DNA from: Tolypeutes matacus | Taxonomy: Eukaryota; Chordata; Mammalia; Cingulata; Chlamyphoridae | Direction of reading: 5' to 3' | Length of the DNA stretch: 64,000 nt | NCBI GenBank assembly: GCA_026826555.1 | Contig: JAKSZT010053764.1 | Span: 31,226,413 to 31,290,412 of the forward strand | Shown here: positions 37,081-48,297 of the stretch, one piece after another | Position numbering within the stretch: position 1 is the first letter of the stretch | How the letters are laid out: each line of letters begins with the position of its first letter | The notes under the pieces: generated by a model | Databases searched by the model: none | What the model was told of the DNA's origin: nothing | What the model saw: only the letters and a program-made list of their open reading frames with translations | Position numbers and translations under genes: made by a program

Positions 37081-37925
37081 CCATTAAAATCTTTACACTT
37101 AACCAACAGAGATAAACTACATTAAAGTCTAGGAGCAATGTGCATTCACAGGATGCAACAGTTCATGAATATATGTAACTATGAACATTAAGTTCTTAAG
37201 CATTTGGTCACCTAGAAAGAGAATGCACACAGGCATAATAAGAAAAAAAGGAGGCTACAACAGACTCTTATCAACAAATGCAACATTTAGTGATGACTCA
37301 CCGAACTAAGCAAACATCAGCAGTCAATAAGCCTGTAGCTACCACCACACATTCAACACTGAGTAGGGAGGGACGTCCATACAGGTCAGAACCTTGAATA
37401 TGCTAATTTAATTATGAGTTTCCAAAGAGGAGGTTTAGGGTACACTACTTGTCAAACTCATGTAGCTTAAGTGACAGCCTCATTTTCCCATTAGGGTATA
37501 ACTGGCTCAGACCCCAGAAAATTCCATGGCTTGTGAACATCAGAAGCACTTCCACAGTTTCTGCTCATCCCCAGGGGTTAAACCTTCATGGTTCAGCTTC
37601 TACCTCATTTGCACAGGCCCAAAGCTCAGCACTTCTCACACTGAGCAACCAATCTGTTCAAAATCTTGGGTTTCACCAAGTAGGGTCACACTGTACCCTT
37701 CTACCATCTCAGCTGTTTCCTCTTCCATCTCTACTTCTCAGCCGCCCCTCCTGAAGCTTTGGGCTTTAGGGGCTCCAAATTCCTCACCTTGTCTTAAGAG
37801 AATCATTTCCCCTTTCCTCTCACACCCAGGCATAAGAGAAAAAGGCTCAGATTCTACCCCTAAACTTGCAAACCCAATCCTACTTTCATGAACCTGGATT
37901 GTCTTCTGTAAGGAATAGGGAATAC
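37081..37925. other. Intron 2, unassigned sequence
   Basis: Two overlapping open frames of 101 and 121 codons (37449-37754, 37526-37891) look fortuitous; no domain seen. Confidence 0.45.
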
Positions 37926-37929
37926 ATAC

Positions 37930-38130
37930 AAATGATTTAATAAAATAATAACAATAGCTAATCTTAGTGGAGCCATTATTATGTGACCACCCGGTAGAAG
38001 CATTATCTCATTTGATCATTATGACAACCCTGTGAAATGAGATTACTTTTAACATCGCTATTCACCAGATGGGGAAACTGAGGCTTAGAGATGATAGGAG
38101 GCAGTAGTGTTGGAACAGTCATTCCCACCT
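37930..38130 (-). mobile_element. MIR-type SINE
   Basis: 'cattatctcatttgatcattatgacaaccctgtgaaatgag' and 'ccagatggggaaactgaggcttagagatg' are reverse MIR. Confidence 0.75.
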
Positions 38131-38552
38131 AATATGTCAGATGCTAGAGCCAATGGATTTAATCAACATGCTCTACTGATTTAAATACATTCCCACTTGA
38201 AAGGGAGGAAGGAGTGGTGATAGTGGCTGCCTGTGACACCTTCCAGACAAGTTAGAGGCCATGCTACATGCTGTGAGGGCAGAGGAATGGTTTTCTACAC
38301 ACCTTGTCTGGCACCTGCTCTTCTACCACCTAAAATGAAGTTCTTTGAAATTCAGAATTCAACAGCCAAGCTCCTTCTCAAAAGACAGGGAGGGAGGGAG
38401 TATATACAAGATTTTCAAGTATTCACCAGATAACTGAGGAGTAAAATGTGTTCATCTTAAAACAGAATATGGAAAACAAGAATTAGTAATACGTTTTCTG
38501 AGGGTAGCCAATTGATGCCCAGTCCTGGTATTCTTTAGCCCTTACTCTAAAG

Positions 38553-38745
38553 CAGGGGTTCTTAACCAGGGGTCGGCGAGCTTGAATTGAAATTTAAAAA
38601 AACAATATTCTTGTGGGGATGTGTTGGTACGGGTGTGATATATTTATTAAATAATACACAGTAGAGTGTGGACTTAGTAAGGGGTCCATGGTTTTCACCT
38701 GACTGGCAAAGGGGTCCGTGGAACAAAAAAGGTTAAGAATCCCAG
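38553..38745 (+). mobile_element. hAT-type MITE, 193 bp, copy 1
   Basis: Inverted ends 'caggggttcttaacc' and 'ggttaagaatcccag'. Flanked by ctctaaag (38545-38552) and ctctaaaa (38746-38753), 8 bp with one mismatch. It shares most of its sequence with the inverted copy at 40520-40712. Confidence 0.88.
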
Positions 38746-38859
38746 CTCTAAAAGTTATTGCTTATTCAATAAAGTTCCTAAAATCAGTGAAGAATTGTTG
38801 AGAGACGTTTATATCAATATCAATGTGATGTCCAAAGAAAAATAAACATCATTGATTAG

Positions 38860-38891
38860 ATTACATACTTAAAATCTATTAAGTATGTAAT
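38860..38891. repeat. Perfect 12-bp hairpin, 8-base loop
   Basis: 'attacatactta' at 38860-38871 and its exact reverse complement at 38880-38891. Confidence 0.9.
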
Positions 38892-38899
38892 TAATAGAC

Positions 38900-40510
38900 C
38901 TAGGTTCATAAATAGCCATGCCTGGAGATAGCCAGGCCTTGGGTTCAGTTGCTAGAATGGGGCAGTTTCCCTAATTGCAAGTCTACTGACCGTGAGGCTG
39001 GAGCCTCCGAGGTGCTCTCCTTTATACTCCACACCTATAAAGTTTCCAGCAGAATGGCATGGTCTGGATTTTATCTTGAAGTCAACCTCAGGGTTCATAT
39101 GCAAGGAAAGACCTAGAAATTTTCTTGAGTGAGAGAGAGATTGAGATTGAGCGTTGCATGGAAGGCACATCTTTGCTGCTACTTTCTAGCTAGTAGAAGA
39201 TTAACCACCAACAGAGTCCCTTGGAGGAGAGTGTGCTATAAATTAAAATTTTATTGGTATGTCCTTTGAAGTGTATAAAAATTCATGAGAGGTTAAGTTG
39301 CTTCCACTACTCATAAAGCAAACGAGCAGTAAATGGGACTGAATCTAAGCATCCCTGTCCTCAAGCTTTCCATATTACTTCATCAATGCTGACAGCCAGC
39401 TCTGCACGGCTTGACAGGCGAGGCCCTTCCAGAGGGGGGAAAAGCAGCCCAGAAGGGCAGCCAGTTTCTCTGGCATACCAGGAACTGCATGAGGTTATCC
39501 TACTGTTTGCCCTGAATTTTAACCACATGTCTTCTGCACCCATGTTTCCCGTGGGTGTGACTTCCATTCAAAAGCACGATCATCTGGGTGATACACTCCC
39601 TCTCCTTCCACCCTTTAAACGCCCAAAATGTGCTCCAATGAGGCTTAAAATCAAACTCTGCAGTACTTCTCTCTCCACACTAAAGCTTATTTCTGAAAAT
39701 AAAAAATTGACATGCAACTCCCGGAGATTCATCCAACCGTATTCCTTGCTCTTTGTTTTGGTTTGGTTTTGGTGTTTAATTTCCTCCATTCTTTTCAATA
39801 GCCTTAAAAACTCTGAAGCACACCACAACAAATATGTGGGTCACAGCTTGCTTTAATGATGTGCTCTTGAAATGTTGGGTTTCATTTTGGATGCATTTTT
39901 GGTTGTTGTTTTCCTTCTGCAGTGAGAAGCCGCAGGTATGTCTGCCTAGGAGCAGCACTAGGACAGTAGGATGCCCAAATTTCCCAAGGGCCCCCTGAGC
40001 TTCCTTGGTCATGTAATATCCCAATCCTGCCATCTTCAGAGCCTGCATCTTGGGTTCTCTCCATATGGAAGTAGGGAGAAGTGACTGTCCCTAGGGAGCC
40101 CCCAGGCTAGCCCACATCTTCCTCTCTTAGCTGTTACCCACTTTCTGTAGATAAAACCAGGTCCATGTGGACAAAGGCCTCCCATGATCTCCCAGCAGCG
40201 AAGAGGTCTGTGAGAGCGGTTGTTGCTTTCCTCAGTAACACACATGACAGAGCAGAGTGGGGGCCATGGACGGGCTGGCCACATGGGCACAAGCTTGCGG
40301 TGTTTCTGATGGGGTGCAGACCGGCTTAAAGAGACCCCTACCATGACTGAGCTTCAATTCTGAACTTAATTAGCCAAGGGATCAAAGGATCATCAGAATA
40401 GGGTCATCAACAGTCAGTTGAATTTGAATTCCAGATACACAACAAATAATGTTTTAGTGCATGCCCTATGCATTTGAAAAGAACTTACTACTAAAGTACC
40501 TTTTCAATTT
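38900..40510. other. Intron 2, unassigned sequence
   Basis: A 156-codon open frame at 39386-39856 has no recognised domain and is judged fortuitous. No named repeat. Confidence 0.45.
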
Positions 40511-40519
40511 ACTCTAGTC

Positions 40520-40712
40520 CAGGGGTTCTTAACCTTTTTTGTTCCATGGACCCTTTTGCCAGTCAGGTGAAAACCAAGGATCCCTTACTAAGTCCACACT
40601 CTACTGTGTATTATTTAATAAATATATCACACCCGTACAAACACGTCCCCACAAGAATACTGTGCCTTTGAATTTCGATTCAAGCTCATGGACCCCTGGT
40701 CAAGACCCCCTG
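40520..40712 (-). mobile_element. hAT-type MITE, 193 bp, copy 2 (inverted)
   Basis: Reverse orientation of copy 1, same length, with shared core 'gtggacttagtaagg' and 'ttttcacctgactggcaaa' (as complements). Flanked by a perfect 8-bp duplication, ctctagtc (40512-40519 and 40713-40720). Confidence 0.9.
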
Positions 40713-40720
40713 CTCTAGTC

Positions 40721-42226
40721 CTTTATTTTAGTAGAGCCTTGGTATTTTATATCAAGGACTGTTTACCAACACTGAATTCTTTTCCCTGGCTTTCAAAGCA
40801 AATGTGGCATTTGCAAAGGGGAGAAAGCAGAAAGCAGTGCCCATCTATTCCAGAATGATACCTCTGCTGTGCCAGTGTTCTAGAAATCTACTTCTCTGCA
40901 GAACCTAAACTCTGTTTTTCATAAGGTGGGTGGGTGGGTGGTCAACCTTTTCTCCCCTTTATCCAAGATCCCAGGCCCACCCTTTTAGGGGACTCTTCAG
41001 TCACCAACATCAAGCACTCCCACCGTCATTGCCCTTCATCCTTCGCACATGACAAAAAAGTATGGAACAGAGGGCCTGTTCTCCTGCCTACAGCTCAGTG
41101 CTAAGTCTGTTATGTCCTGGCTTCAAAATCTCCAGGCTCCCTCCTGACTGCAGAATTCAGTCAAATGATGTCTGGCTTCTGCTGTCACGTGCTCTTTAGT
41201 TCAGCTGCTTGCGAATCCACTGCCTTCCCTGCTTCTGGACTGTTCCTTCCCACCGCCCCCCACACCCCCCTCCGACAATCCCTTCCACCACGTCTTGCCT
41301 GAGGAAACCTCTCCTCTTTCAGCCACTCATCTCCAAGGACTGCCTGCAAACCCTTTCCTGATGTCTCCCTCAGTTCAACCAAGGGGTGGGGGAAAGTGTG
41401 CCCAGGATTTCTCCTGCTGTTTATGAATATTAGCAATGCCTGATCCCTCAACAATTTCATTTACTTTTTTCCAAATGTCAGATCAGCTTCTTGTTAGCCA
41501 AGCATAATAATGTGTCCTCATTCAACCCCAAACTCCCCTGCCTTACAGGTACAAAGCTTTCTCACAACCCATGGGGCTGACAAAGTGCCTTTTACTACTC
41601 CTGGCATCTCAGAGCTGCCCTCTGCCAGACATTTCCATGCTCTGCCCCATCCCCCTACCTCACAGTGGCCCAGGCTGAGGGGACCTGGCCTTGAGCCTGT
41701 AGGGGATCCTGGTGAGGCTACCCAGGAGCCAAAGCCCCTGTGGCACCACACCTCTGTGCCGGGAGCACTCTCTGCATCCTGAGCAAGTTCATTTCCTTCT
41801 CTGCTTTGGTTTTCCTGCTCTGGTCTCTCAGACCCTACATACCTCCCGTCAGAAAGTTCTTCCGAACCAACCAGCTTTAAAACTCTGGGTCTGAGCATCC
41901 TGGGCAGGGTGGGGCCAAGGAGCAAGGCTGCTCTGCTAGGACTGCTTCAAGCAAATCTTACCAGAGTCCCTGTAGCTCATCCTAGGAGATCCTGGGGAAG
42001 GGAAAGTCTTCAGGGATAAGGATGACAGGGCAAGGAAAGCTAAGGGAGTGCAGAGGTCAAAGACCACCTCAAGCGAGATCTGCCAACTGACCAGTCCCAA
42101 ATAGGGACTGGGAGGATGGAGCAGGAGGAGAAGAATGATGTGAGTTGTCATCATTATAAGGCTGTGGGGCATGGATGGAAGAGCATGGGGCCAGATCAGT
42201 GCCACTGACTTTGGTGTCTCTTAAAT
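40721..42226. other. Intron 2, unassigned sequence
   Basis: Includes a tggg repeat at 40926-40940. Open frames up to 135 codons lack recognisable domains. Confidence 0.45.
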
Positions 42227-42235
42227 AGGAATACT

Positions 42236-42309
42236 GGGAAGTGGATGTGTCTCAAGCAATTGAGAAATAAATAAATAAATCTTTAAAAAAAAAAAAAAAA
42301 AACAAAGAA
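42236..42309 (+). mobile_element. Internally deleted SINE (head joined to tail)
   Basis: The first 35 bases of a SINE head, 'gggaagtggatgtgtctcaa' onward, run straight into 'aaataaataaataaatcttt' and an A-tail, so the body is missing. Even so it has a perfect 9-bp target duplication, 'aggaatact' (42227-42235 and 42310-42318). Confidence 0.85.
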
Positions 42310-42380
42310 AGGAATACTACCAATCCTCTACATGGGTCCCACAGGAAAAGCAAATCAAACCAAACCAGTGAAAGTAAGTG

Positions 42381-42414
42381 ATAAAGTTAGAGCATTCGTT
42401 AGCTCTAACTTTAT
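42381..42414. repeat. Perfect 13-bp hairpin, 8-base loop
   Basis: 'ataaagttagagc' (42381-42393), loop 'attcgtta', then the exact reverse complement (42402-42414). An AT dinucleotide tract follows directly. Confidence 0.92.
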
Positions 42415-42442
42415 ATATATTAATATATATCAAGTTTTGTAC

Positions 42443-42825
42443 TGTGAGGGTCCTCTGGGACCCCGGCTGTGGCTCCTCTCCCTAAGGGAGGCTCAGCCCC
42501 CAGTCGCCTGCATGTAACAGACCTCCCCTCAGGGAAACAATGTACAGATGGTATCACAGACTGTAATTTTCTCCAGGCTGTACACTTCCTTCCTACAGTA
42601 ACATCACCAGACCCCACTCGAGTGCTTCATGTGACCCTAGCAGAAACTCTGTTAGGAAATGTCTGTGTTCTGAGACCCTACAGACCACCCCTCTTTTACT
42701 CGTCTCTTTACAGAGTATAACTTCATTCTCCAAAACTCCACCTTCGGAGACCCTCCCCTGTCCATAAGTCCCAATAAATAAAGCTTATGTCTGACACTAT
42801 ACCAAGTGTGTTCTTTGGTCTTGCA
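42443..42825 (+). repeat. Solo LTR-like segment (class I style), tentative
   Basis: GC-rich U3-like sequence, then AATAAA at 42773-42778 followed about 30 bp on by 'gtgttctttggtcttgca'. This polyadenylation layout suits a gammaretroviral-type LTR. No second LTR, and the boundaries and target duplication are uncertain. Confidence 0.45.
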
Positions 42826-43224
42826 GTGGCCCCAACTTGAGCCGTTCAGGAGCTGGGTTAGAACATGTGTATATGTATATATTCTGCTGACTGTGATAAG
42901 TGGCAAAATCCCAGCCTTCACTTGTGTCAATGGATCAAGGAATTATCAGATCTTTAGTGCAGCATAAACATGTATCCAGCACTGTTTTCACTAGGCCTTG
43001 GAGGCAGGGCTAGAGGAGGGCATACACTGAGACAGTTGTAAAACTTTGCATTTCAAAGCGAGATGCTCAGACTAGCCTCAGCAGACCTGAGCCTTGGAGC
43101 TTGGGAGCTGGCTGCAAATGCAGAGTCCCAGTCCCCTCACCCCCACCGCCATCCCACTCACTCAGAGTCTGCATCTTAGCAAGACTCCCCAGCTGGTTCG
43201 GTTGCATATTAAAACTTGAGAAGC

Positions 43225-43400
43225 CCTAGAATAAAATAAGGTCTTGCCCTCCAGGGTGATTCTTAAAACATTCATCTGAAGCAAATATTATCTTCTTTTA
43301 AAAATTCGGAAACTGGGCTCAGAAAGATTGGGTCATTTTCCTGAGGTCACAGAGCCTGCAAACAATCAGGGGATTTAAATTCTGACTCCAAACTCGATCT
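43225..43400 (-). mobile_element. MIR-type SINE
   Basis: 'aattcggaaactgggctcagaaagattgggtcattttcctgaggtcacagagcctgcaa' is reverse MIR. Confidence 0.75.
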
Positions 43401-45430
43401 TAACTTCACAACATTTACAGAAAGGGCAAAATGACAACATAGGAGACACCTGCATCAAAAGAATGAGTTAGGAAGCAAATAAGGTTTGGATACAGTCCTT
43501 GTAGTTTTATACTCACTTTTTATTTAAGGATTTTTATAATATATACCCTAAAAGTGCTTCTCTTAAATCAGTCTGCATTTCCATTTTAAGACATTGCACA
43601 AGCAATATTACAACAGCAAACCATCTGTCCCTATAAAAGGTACAGGGGACTGTTATTCTCCTGAGCAAGTTTAAAAAAGCCAAAGAACTTATACCTTACT
43701 TGTGTGCTATTTCACGTTACTTTTCGGTGTTTTTGTTTGTTTGAGAAATTGCTATTGGGATACCACGGAAGTGGGTGAGATGTGTTAAATCATGTGGTTA
43801 CTGCTATAGCTCTTTTAGGATGAGAGGCCCTGCTAAGCCTGTAAAGCTAAGACTGTCTAACTGGGAATACCTGCTTAGCATGCTGGTGCACAGCAGGTTT
43901 GAGGCTCCTCTTCAAATAACTTTCGAGAAGTAAATTTTATTCAGAAACATATCATGTTCTTCAGGCGTTCACTGGTGTCATCTGGCAACTCTGTCCCCTG
44001 GTACATGTGTGTTCAGCTAGGCTGATCTGGCTGCTGAGCCTCTCAGGTGGGCAGTGATCTTTCTCTGTGAGCTTACGGGGCTCCGTTCTGGCTGCTGCAG
44101 TGAGAGGCACAGGGGCTCGAGCCCCGTATGCTGGCTGCTCTCAGCTCCCTCCTGAGGTATCTGGATGGAATCTTTCCAGAGGTTCCCTGGCTGCCCTACA
44201 TTCCCTCATCTTTGGTTAGGAAAGACCCCGCTCACCCTTCCTGTAGCCCCTCTTCAGCCTTTCAGGGTTCAGGGAGAACTAGCAGCTTTGAACTTCCCCC
44301 AGCATCCACAGATCTCCCCAACACCAAGCTGCTCACCACTCTGCTGCCCTCAGCCCTCCCTTCTGGGTTCCAATGCCCTCTCCGAGAGATGGCCCACCTC
44401 AAGGGGAGAAAGCCACTTGAGTTCTCTCCCAAGGTGTCTCATTGTGCCTTCAGCCTCATCCACACCTTATGGCCCTGTGGTGACAACAACTCAAGGGAAG
44501 CAAATGGCTTGGAGATGGCAGCGCAGAGTTACAGGAGTGGGGTTTGGAGTACCAAGCTTTTAGAATCCTCTGCTCCTGTACAAAACAGGCCATCTTGGAA
44601 TACAGAGTTGGACTGGATGCCCTATAGTTTCTAGAGCAAATGACAGTAGAACGTGGGAATCAGAAAAACTCTGACACTAATAAATAGTTCTCTTTTGCTC
44701 TCTGGACAAGAAAAGATACTATAGATCTCAACTGTAATTGGTCACAGCAACAATGCACCTCAAAACAGCTGGCACAATTTAGGCAAACCCAATAATAGTT
44801 CTCCACTTAAGATACCCACGACCCAAGGCTGCTAATGGAATCAGTTCACTCTGATAACATTAAAAGAAAAAAAAAGATTGCATTCTATGCAGACTGGTCA
44901 GTTCTTAGACAGATGCTGACCTTTGCTTGAAAAAATATCCCTGTGAAGCACAAGGCAGGACAAAGGCCAAGGAGATTATATCTAAGAAAATGTACCTTTA
45001 TCCTTAACCTTTATGTTTTAACTCCAGCCAAACATTTCTGTCATTTAGAAAGTGTGATTAGTTTTTATATAAGTTTTTTTTTTTTTTTTCTCCAGCAGAG
45101 AGCACATTTCTCAACCAATATAAAAAGCAATTAGAGATGCCTCAAAAATGATTATTTAGTTTCCAGGTCAGGAGTGGGTAGTAGTAGAATAATGCCAGTT
45201 CAACAGTCCAGTGAGAACGCATGAGCTCTAAGACCAGGAAATCTGAAGATCAGGAAGTAGCTTGGAAGTTGGACAGAACCAGTCTAACTGAATGGCTAAA
45301 ACTCAGAAGGAACATGGGGGTCCATCCTAGCCTCATGTAGTAAAAGTACATACATGAATTCCTCTTTTATACAATAGCATCAGCAAGGAGAAGAAAAAGA
45401 AATATATAATTATACTGTCTTTTATCATTA
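43401..45430. other. Intron 2, otherwise unassigned sequence
   Basis: Apart from the open frame at 44128 nothing is recognised; there is a T-run at 45076-45090. Confidence 0.4.
44128..44634 (+). other. 168-codon open frame of unknown meaning
   Basis: The longest open frame outside the repeats and provirus. It begins with ATG, is rich in Ser, Pro and Leu, and overlaps a 132-codon frame at 44165-44563. I see no signal peptide, membrane segment, domain or flanking splice sites that would make it convincing. It is antisense to GNA14. It could be an exon of an unknown transcript, the remains of a repeat, or chance in a GC-rich stretch. Confidence 0.2.
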
Positions 45431-45443
45431 CCTACATAATTAC

Positions 45444-45891
45444 TGTGATGGTTAGGCTAATGTGTCAACTCAGCCAGGTAATTGTGCGCAGTTGTTTGGT
45501 CAAGCAAGCAGTGGGCTAACTGTAATACAAGGACATTTATGGGCTTTAGTCATCAGTGAGTTTACTGCATAGATGGCTGATTACATCTACATCAACCAGG
45601 GAGATTGCCTTCAGCAATGAGTGATGTTTTATCTAATAGTTGAATGCCTTAAAAGCAGGAGTGATTTCAGCATTCAGAAAGAATTCCCCAGCTCCTCTTT
45701 GGACAGCCAACGTCTCACAGAGCTCATCAAGGACCTTCATTGGACCTTCATCAGAGCCCCTGGTTTGCAGATTGCCTGCAGAACCTGGACTTGTGCATCC
45801 CCACAGTCATGAGAGAGAATCTTATAAATCTCATACTATTTACAAATATCTCCTGTTGATTCTGTTTCCTAAAAGAACCCTGACAAATACA
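45444..45891 (+). repeat. ERV-L 5' LTR
   Basis: 448 bp starting 'tgtgatggttaggctaatgtg' and ending 'gaaccctgacaaataca'. It is followed within a few bases by 'ttgatacggggagtgg', which fits a decayed tRNA-Leu-type primer-binding site as used by ERV-L. Confidence 0.9.
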
Positions 45892-46048
45892 GCTTGATAC
45901 GGGGAGTGGTTCTTAAGGAACAGAATCTTGAATATGGGATGTCTGAGGTGGTTCTGGGAGTTTTGCAATTGGCTCTCTAATTGGACTCCAGGGTACTAAT
46001 GACTCCCTTTCCAATAATGAAGAGGCCACTAACAGTCCATGATGTGAG

Positions 46049-47833
46049 TTGGCAATGGAGATATGCAAAATATCATCACTGGATCCCCCTACTTCCACAC
46101 TTATAAGAGGCAAGGATCTCGGTGAGAGTGTTTTCAACACCTTAACAGAGTTTTGTAGAGTCAGAAGGTATAATGATGTTGGCTGGCTCCTCCTAGATAC
46201 TCTGGATACAGTTACAAAAGAAAGAGATGAGCTAAAGGCTTCAAATTTGAAACTTAAACCCTGCATGAATGATGTGAAAGTTTCTATGTGTGCTCTGAAA
46301 GAAAATCTTGTCTCTTGCAGCCACAGGCTTGAGAAATCGAAGAATCAAACTTAGACTTTCATTGTAGGAGTAGCAGAGTTACAAAGGAAACAAATCTCAA
46401 CCCCACAGAGAATCTGCGGTTAAAGTGAAGGCGTTGATTGGAAAGGAGTGGAACCCAGAGGGTTGGTATGGAGACCTATGGGATGATGATACTATTGGTG
46501 GGGACATTGGAACCCTAAATTCTGCTGAGACTTTACCAGATAAACCTGTGGTGGCCTGCCCTGTGGAGACCACACTTTGTCAACCTTGTATCATCCAGCC
46601 TCCAGCCTGCCCCAGGGAGTCCGGACCTCTTTCCTGCCCTGAGGTGGGTACTAGCCAAACTGAAGCCTGTACTTCCTAGCCTCTGGCCTGCCCCAAGGAG
46701 TCTGGACCTCTTCCCAGCCCTGAGGCAGGTACCAGCCTGACTCCAGCATGCACTGCCCAACCTCCACCCTGCCCTGAGGAATCTGCCTTCCAACCCCTGC
46801 CTGGAGAGATTAATCCTGTCTTACCAGAAGACAATGCAAAGGAATGCACGGAGGTCAGTAGCTTTCAAGACATTTCTAATCCTTCTCTTTACCCCCCCCC
46901 CGCCCCCACCATCCCTCTTCTCTTCAAGACCTATTACTAGACTAAGATCACAACAAGCCCCCAAAGGTGAAATACAAAGTGTGACCCATGAGGAAGTACA
47001 CTATACTCTGAAAGAATTGCATGAGTTTTCCAACTTATATAGACAGAAATCAGGGAAATATGTGTGGGAATGGATACTAAGGGTATGGGATAATGGTGTA
47101 AGGAATATAAAGTTGGATCATGCTGAATTTATTGACATGGACCCACTAAGCAGAAATTCTGGATTCAATGCTAAAGCGCGAGGGGTTAAAAAAGGCTCTA
47201 ACAGTTGTTCGGGTGGCTGACTGAAACATGGACCAAAAGATGATCTAGCATGTTTGAGGTTGAGATGCCTTGATTTGCCCTTGTATACAGTAGATGAGGG
47301 GATTCAAAGACTTAGAGAGATTGGAATGCTAGAATGGATTTACCATTTAAGACCTGCCTATCCACCTCAGGAATGTCCAGAGGACACACCTTTAACCAGG
47401 ACTGTGAGGAATAAATTTGTAAGACTAACTCCATCTTCCCTGATGAGCTCTGTGGTTGCTCTTCTCTGTAGTCCAGATATTACTATAGGGAGGCCTGTAA
47501 TGGCATTAGAAACCTTAAACATTATGGGGATGATTGGATCTGGGACAGGTAAAAGTCAAGTATTGGCAGTCTATTGTCAAAGACAAGGAGGATTCAAAGC
47601 AGCAATCAAAATAGTTTGAGATGCATAGAGTTATGGCATTGGCTAATAGATTATGGGTACCTAGAAGTGAAATAGATGGGCAGTCTACTAAATTTCTTCT
47701 GGATCTGTATAAGCAGAAGAGTTCTAGGTTGAGTGAACAAAACCCTAACTCAAATTATAGACACAGAGAATCACGGCCCCTTAATCAATTCCCAGACTTG
47801 AGACAACTTACAGACCCAGAGCTCCTTGAATGA
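46049..47833 (+). pseudogene. ERV-L gag, broken
   Basis: Blocks at 46049-46354, 46425-46679, 46834-47220, 47254-47619 and 47621-47833 are in shifting frames. The first holds the WLLLDTLDTVTKERDELK segment typical of ERV-L gag; the 47254 block holds REIGMLEWIYHLRP and SSVVALLCSPDITIGRP, the capsid region. Between them is a Pro/Cys-rich spacer (46550-46790) made of three related units around 'gcctgccc..gagtc', a local amplification. Gag would form the virus-like core; here it is dead. Confidence 0.82.
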
Positions 47834-47939
47834 AGAGAAGGCCAGGTCCCCTTGAGAAAAGATCCTGTTAAATTGCCAAAAATTTACACTGTTAATCTTC
47901 CTTCCACTTTTCACCAGAGTAATTGTGCATTGGGGAAAA

Positions 47940-48297
47940 GGAAATGATCAGACTTTTCAGGGATTATTAGACACTGGCTCAGAAGTGACATTAATTCCAG
48001 AAGACCCAAAACGTCACTGGTCCAGCAGTCAGAATAGGGGCTTATGGAGGTCAGGTGATTGATGGGGTTTTAGCTCAAGTCCGTCTCACAGTGAGTCCAG
48101 TGGGTTCCCGGACCCATTCTGTGGTTATTTCCCCAGTTCCAAAATGCATAATTGGAATAGACATACTAAGTAACTGGCAGAATCCCTGCATTGAATCCCT
48201 GACTTGTGGAGTGAGGGCTATTATGGTAGGAAAGGCCAAGTGGAAGCCTCTAGAACTGCCTCTGCCTAGCAAAATAGTAAATCAAAAGCAATACTGA
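47940..48297 (+). pseudogene. ERV-L protease and pro-pol junction, broken
   Basis: The retroviral aspartic protease active site LLDTGSEVTLIP is encoded near 47964-47999. A frame change follows, and the C-terminal part at 48055-48297 contains VISPVPKCIIGIDILSNW (the conserved GIDIL region). The protease would cleave the gag-pol polyprotein. Confidence 0.8.

Noticed and set aside
37449..37891. Overlapping 101- and 121-codon open frames
   Set aside because: Both in low-complexity Ser/Leu/Pro coding of unique intron sequence; two frames open at once argues for base composition rather than selection.
39386..39856. 156-codon plus-strand open frame
   Set aside because: No domain, antisense to GNA14, no splice or promoter context; likely chance.
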